DNA from: CAZACZ01 sp964483695
GTDB lineage: Bacteria > Deinococcota > Deinococci > Deinococcales > Trueperaceae
Length of the DNA: 15,413 bases
Direction: 5' to 3'
Assembly: GCA_964483695.1 (NCBI GenBank)
Contig: CAZACZ010000069.1
Span: 1 to 15,413, forward strand
A program made the translations under genes and the position numbers. Position 1 is the first letter of the stretch; each line of letters opens with the position of its first letter. The notes below the pieces were generated by a model, which was given only the letters and a program-made list of their open reading frames with translations, was not told the DNA's origin and searched no databases. Positions 14,791 through 15,413 of the stretch are shown here, piece after piece.

Positions 14791-15413
14791 GTGACCCACG
14801 CAGAAGACACCCCCTCCGAGCATCCACGCGAGCCCACCAACTGGCTCGATCCGTACCGCGGGATCACCGCCGGCACGCTCGGCCACCTCGGTTCCGAGGG
14901 CTTCCTCGACTGGGAGATCCAGGCGGTCTTCCGCCCGGTGCACATGATCGGCATCGCGCTGACGGTGGCCTGCCAACCCACCGACAACGCTCCGCTGGCC
15001 GAAGCGTCGGCAGGTGCGGCGCCCGGCACGGTGCTGGTGGTGTCGCGCCACGGCGACCGGCGCCACGCGCCGTGGGGCGGGCTGATGTCGCGCAGCGCCG
15101 CCAACCGCGGCCTGGCCGGGGCCGTCATCGACGGCGCCGCCACCGACTGGCGCGAGATCCACGAGCTTCGCTTCCCGGTGTTCGCCCGCAACCTCTCGGC
15201 GCTCACCACGCGGCGTCAGAACTTACCAGGCAGCATCGGCGAGCCGGTGACGGTAGGCGGCGTGCTGGTGCGCACCGGCGACGTGGTGATCGGCGACGAC
15301 GACGGCGTGGTGGCGATCCCGGCCGAGCGCGCCGAGGAGGCGCTGCAGAGCGCGCTGCGCTTCGAGCGCCGCGAGCACCACATGCGCGAGGGGCTGAAGG
15401 CAGGGCTCTCGGT
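14791..15413 (+). CDS. RraA / HMG-aldolase-like protein, 3' truncated by window end
   Basis: Open for 207 codons to the window edge with no stop. GIALTVACQPTDNAPLAEA (about 54-72), WGGLMSRSAANRGLAGAVID (95-114) and GDVVIGDDDGVVAIP (163-177) are hallmarks of the RraA/4-hydroxy-4-methyl-2-oxoglutarate aldolase family, which includes class II pyruvate aldolases and the RNase E inhibitor RraA. The family motif G-X20-R-D reads G-X20-T118-D119 here: the metal-binding Asp remains but the substrate-binding Arg is Thr. The GTG at 14791 has GGAGG five bases upstream; an in-frame GTG at 14761 is an alternative. It is divergent from the GntR operon and probably under the same control. Almost the whole protein is present. 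Confidence 0.85.
   Translation, partial: MTHAEDTPSEHPREPTNWLDPYRGITAGTLGHLGSEGFLDWEIQAVFRPVHMIGIALTVACQPTDNAPLAEASAGAAPGTVLVVSRHGDRRHAPWGGLMSRSAANRGLAGAVIDGAATDWREIHELRFPVFARNLSALTTRRQNLPGSIGEPVTVGGVLVRTGDVVIGDDDGVVAIPAERAEEALQSALRFERREHHMREGLKAGLS

Noticed and set aside
14689..15209. Minus-strand open frames opposite the RraA-like gene
   Set aside because: No family features; the plus strand shows clear RraA motifs and a good ribosome site.

Overview
This is a G+C-rich bacterial window (roughly two thirds G+C by eye) with strongly G/C-biased third codon positions and tightly packed genes. It is ordinary chromosomal content: two ABC importer operons and several single genes. The permease and binding-protein styles, GTG starts, frequent start/stop overlaps and a long coiled-coil LysM envelope lipoprotein would fit a Deinococcota lineage such as a Trueperaceae relative. 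This is only an impression; Chloroflexota or another high-GC group cannot be excluded without a search. No rRNA, tRNA, CRISPR array, insertion sequence or phage gene was seen.

Region 1 (1-5864, all minus strand) is a carbohydrate uptake locus. In transcription order it reads: aldo/keto reductase (5864-4920), sugar-binding protein (4829-3537), MalF-type permease (3521-2493), MalG-type permease (2496-1441, GTGA overlap), a decayed stretch, and a second aldo/keto reductase (998-12). The decayed stretch (1077-1440) holds two coding-like remnants: an unidentified C-terminal fragment that runs in frame straight on from the permease stop, and the start of a RidA/YjgF-family gene broken by an internal stop. 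No ATPase gene is present, so the importer probably borrows a shared MsmK/MalK-like ATPase.

Region 2 (5865-9453) holds single genes. A plus-strand gene encodes a 581-residue lipoprotein with a very long Ala/Glu/Arg coiled coil and a C-terminal LysM domain. Next is a minus-strand VapBC toxin-antitoxin pair with an inverted repeat just upstream of it. Last is a plus-strand metallo-beta-lactamase-fold hydrolase whose metal motif has Asp in place of the second His.

Region 3 (9506-15413) is a regulated uptake and catabolism locus. On the minus strand it runs GntR/FCD regulator, nitrilase-superfamily amidohydrolase, family 5 (peptide/nickel type) binding protein, DppB-type permease, DppC-type permease. 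Transcribed divergently is a RraA/HMG-aldolase-like gene cut by the window end. The 136-base divergent intergenic region carries the best promoter in the window (TTGACG, 17 bases, TAGCAT) followed by a cluster of dyads suitable as operators. A strong GC hairpin separates the binding-protein gene from the permeases. DppD/DppF-type ATPases are again missing. The likely picture is GntR-controlled uptake of an amide- or peptide-like solute, its hydrolysis by the nitrilase homologue, and further breakdown possibly involving the RraA-like protein; the substrate cannot be read from sequence.

No clearly novel system was found. The items most worth a second look are the regulatory region at 14677-14751, the RraA-like protein lacking the family's catalytic Arg, the oversized coiled-coil lipoprotein and the gene remnants at 1077-1440.
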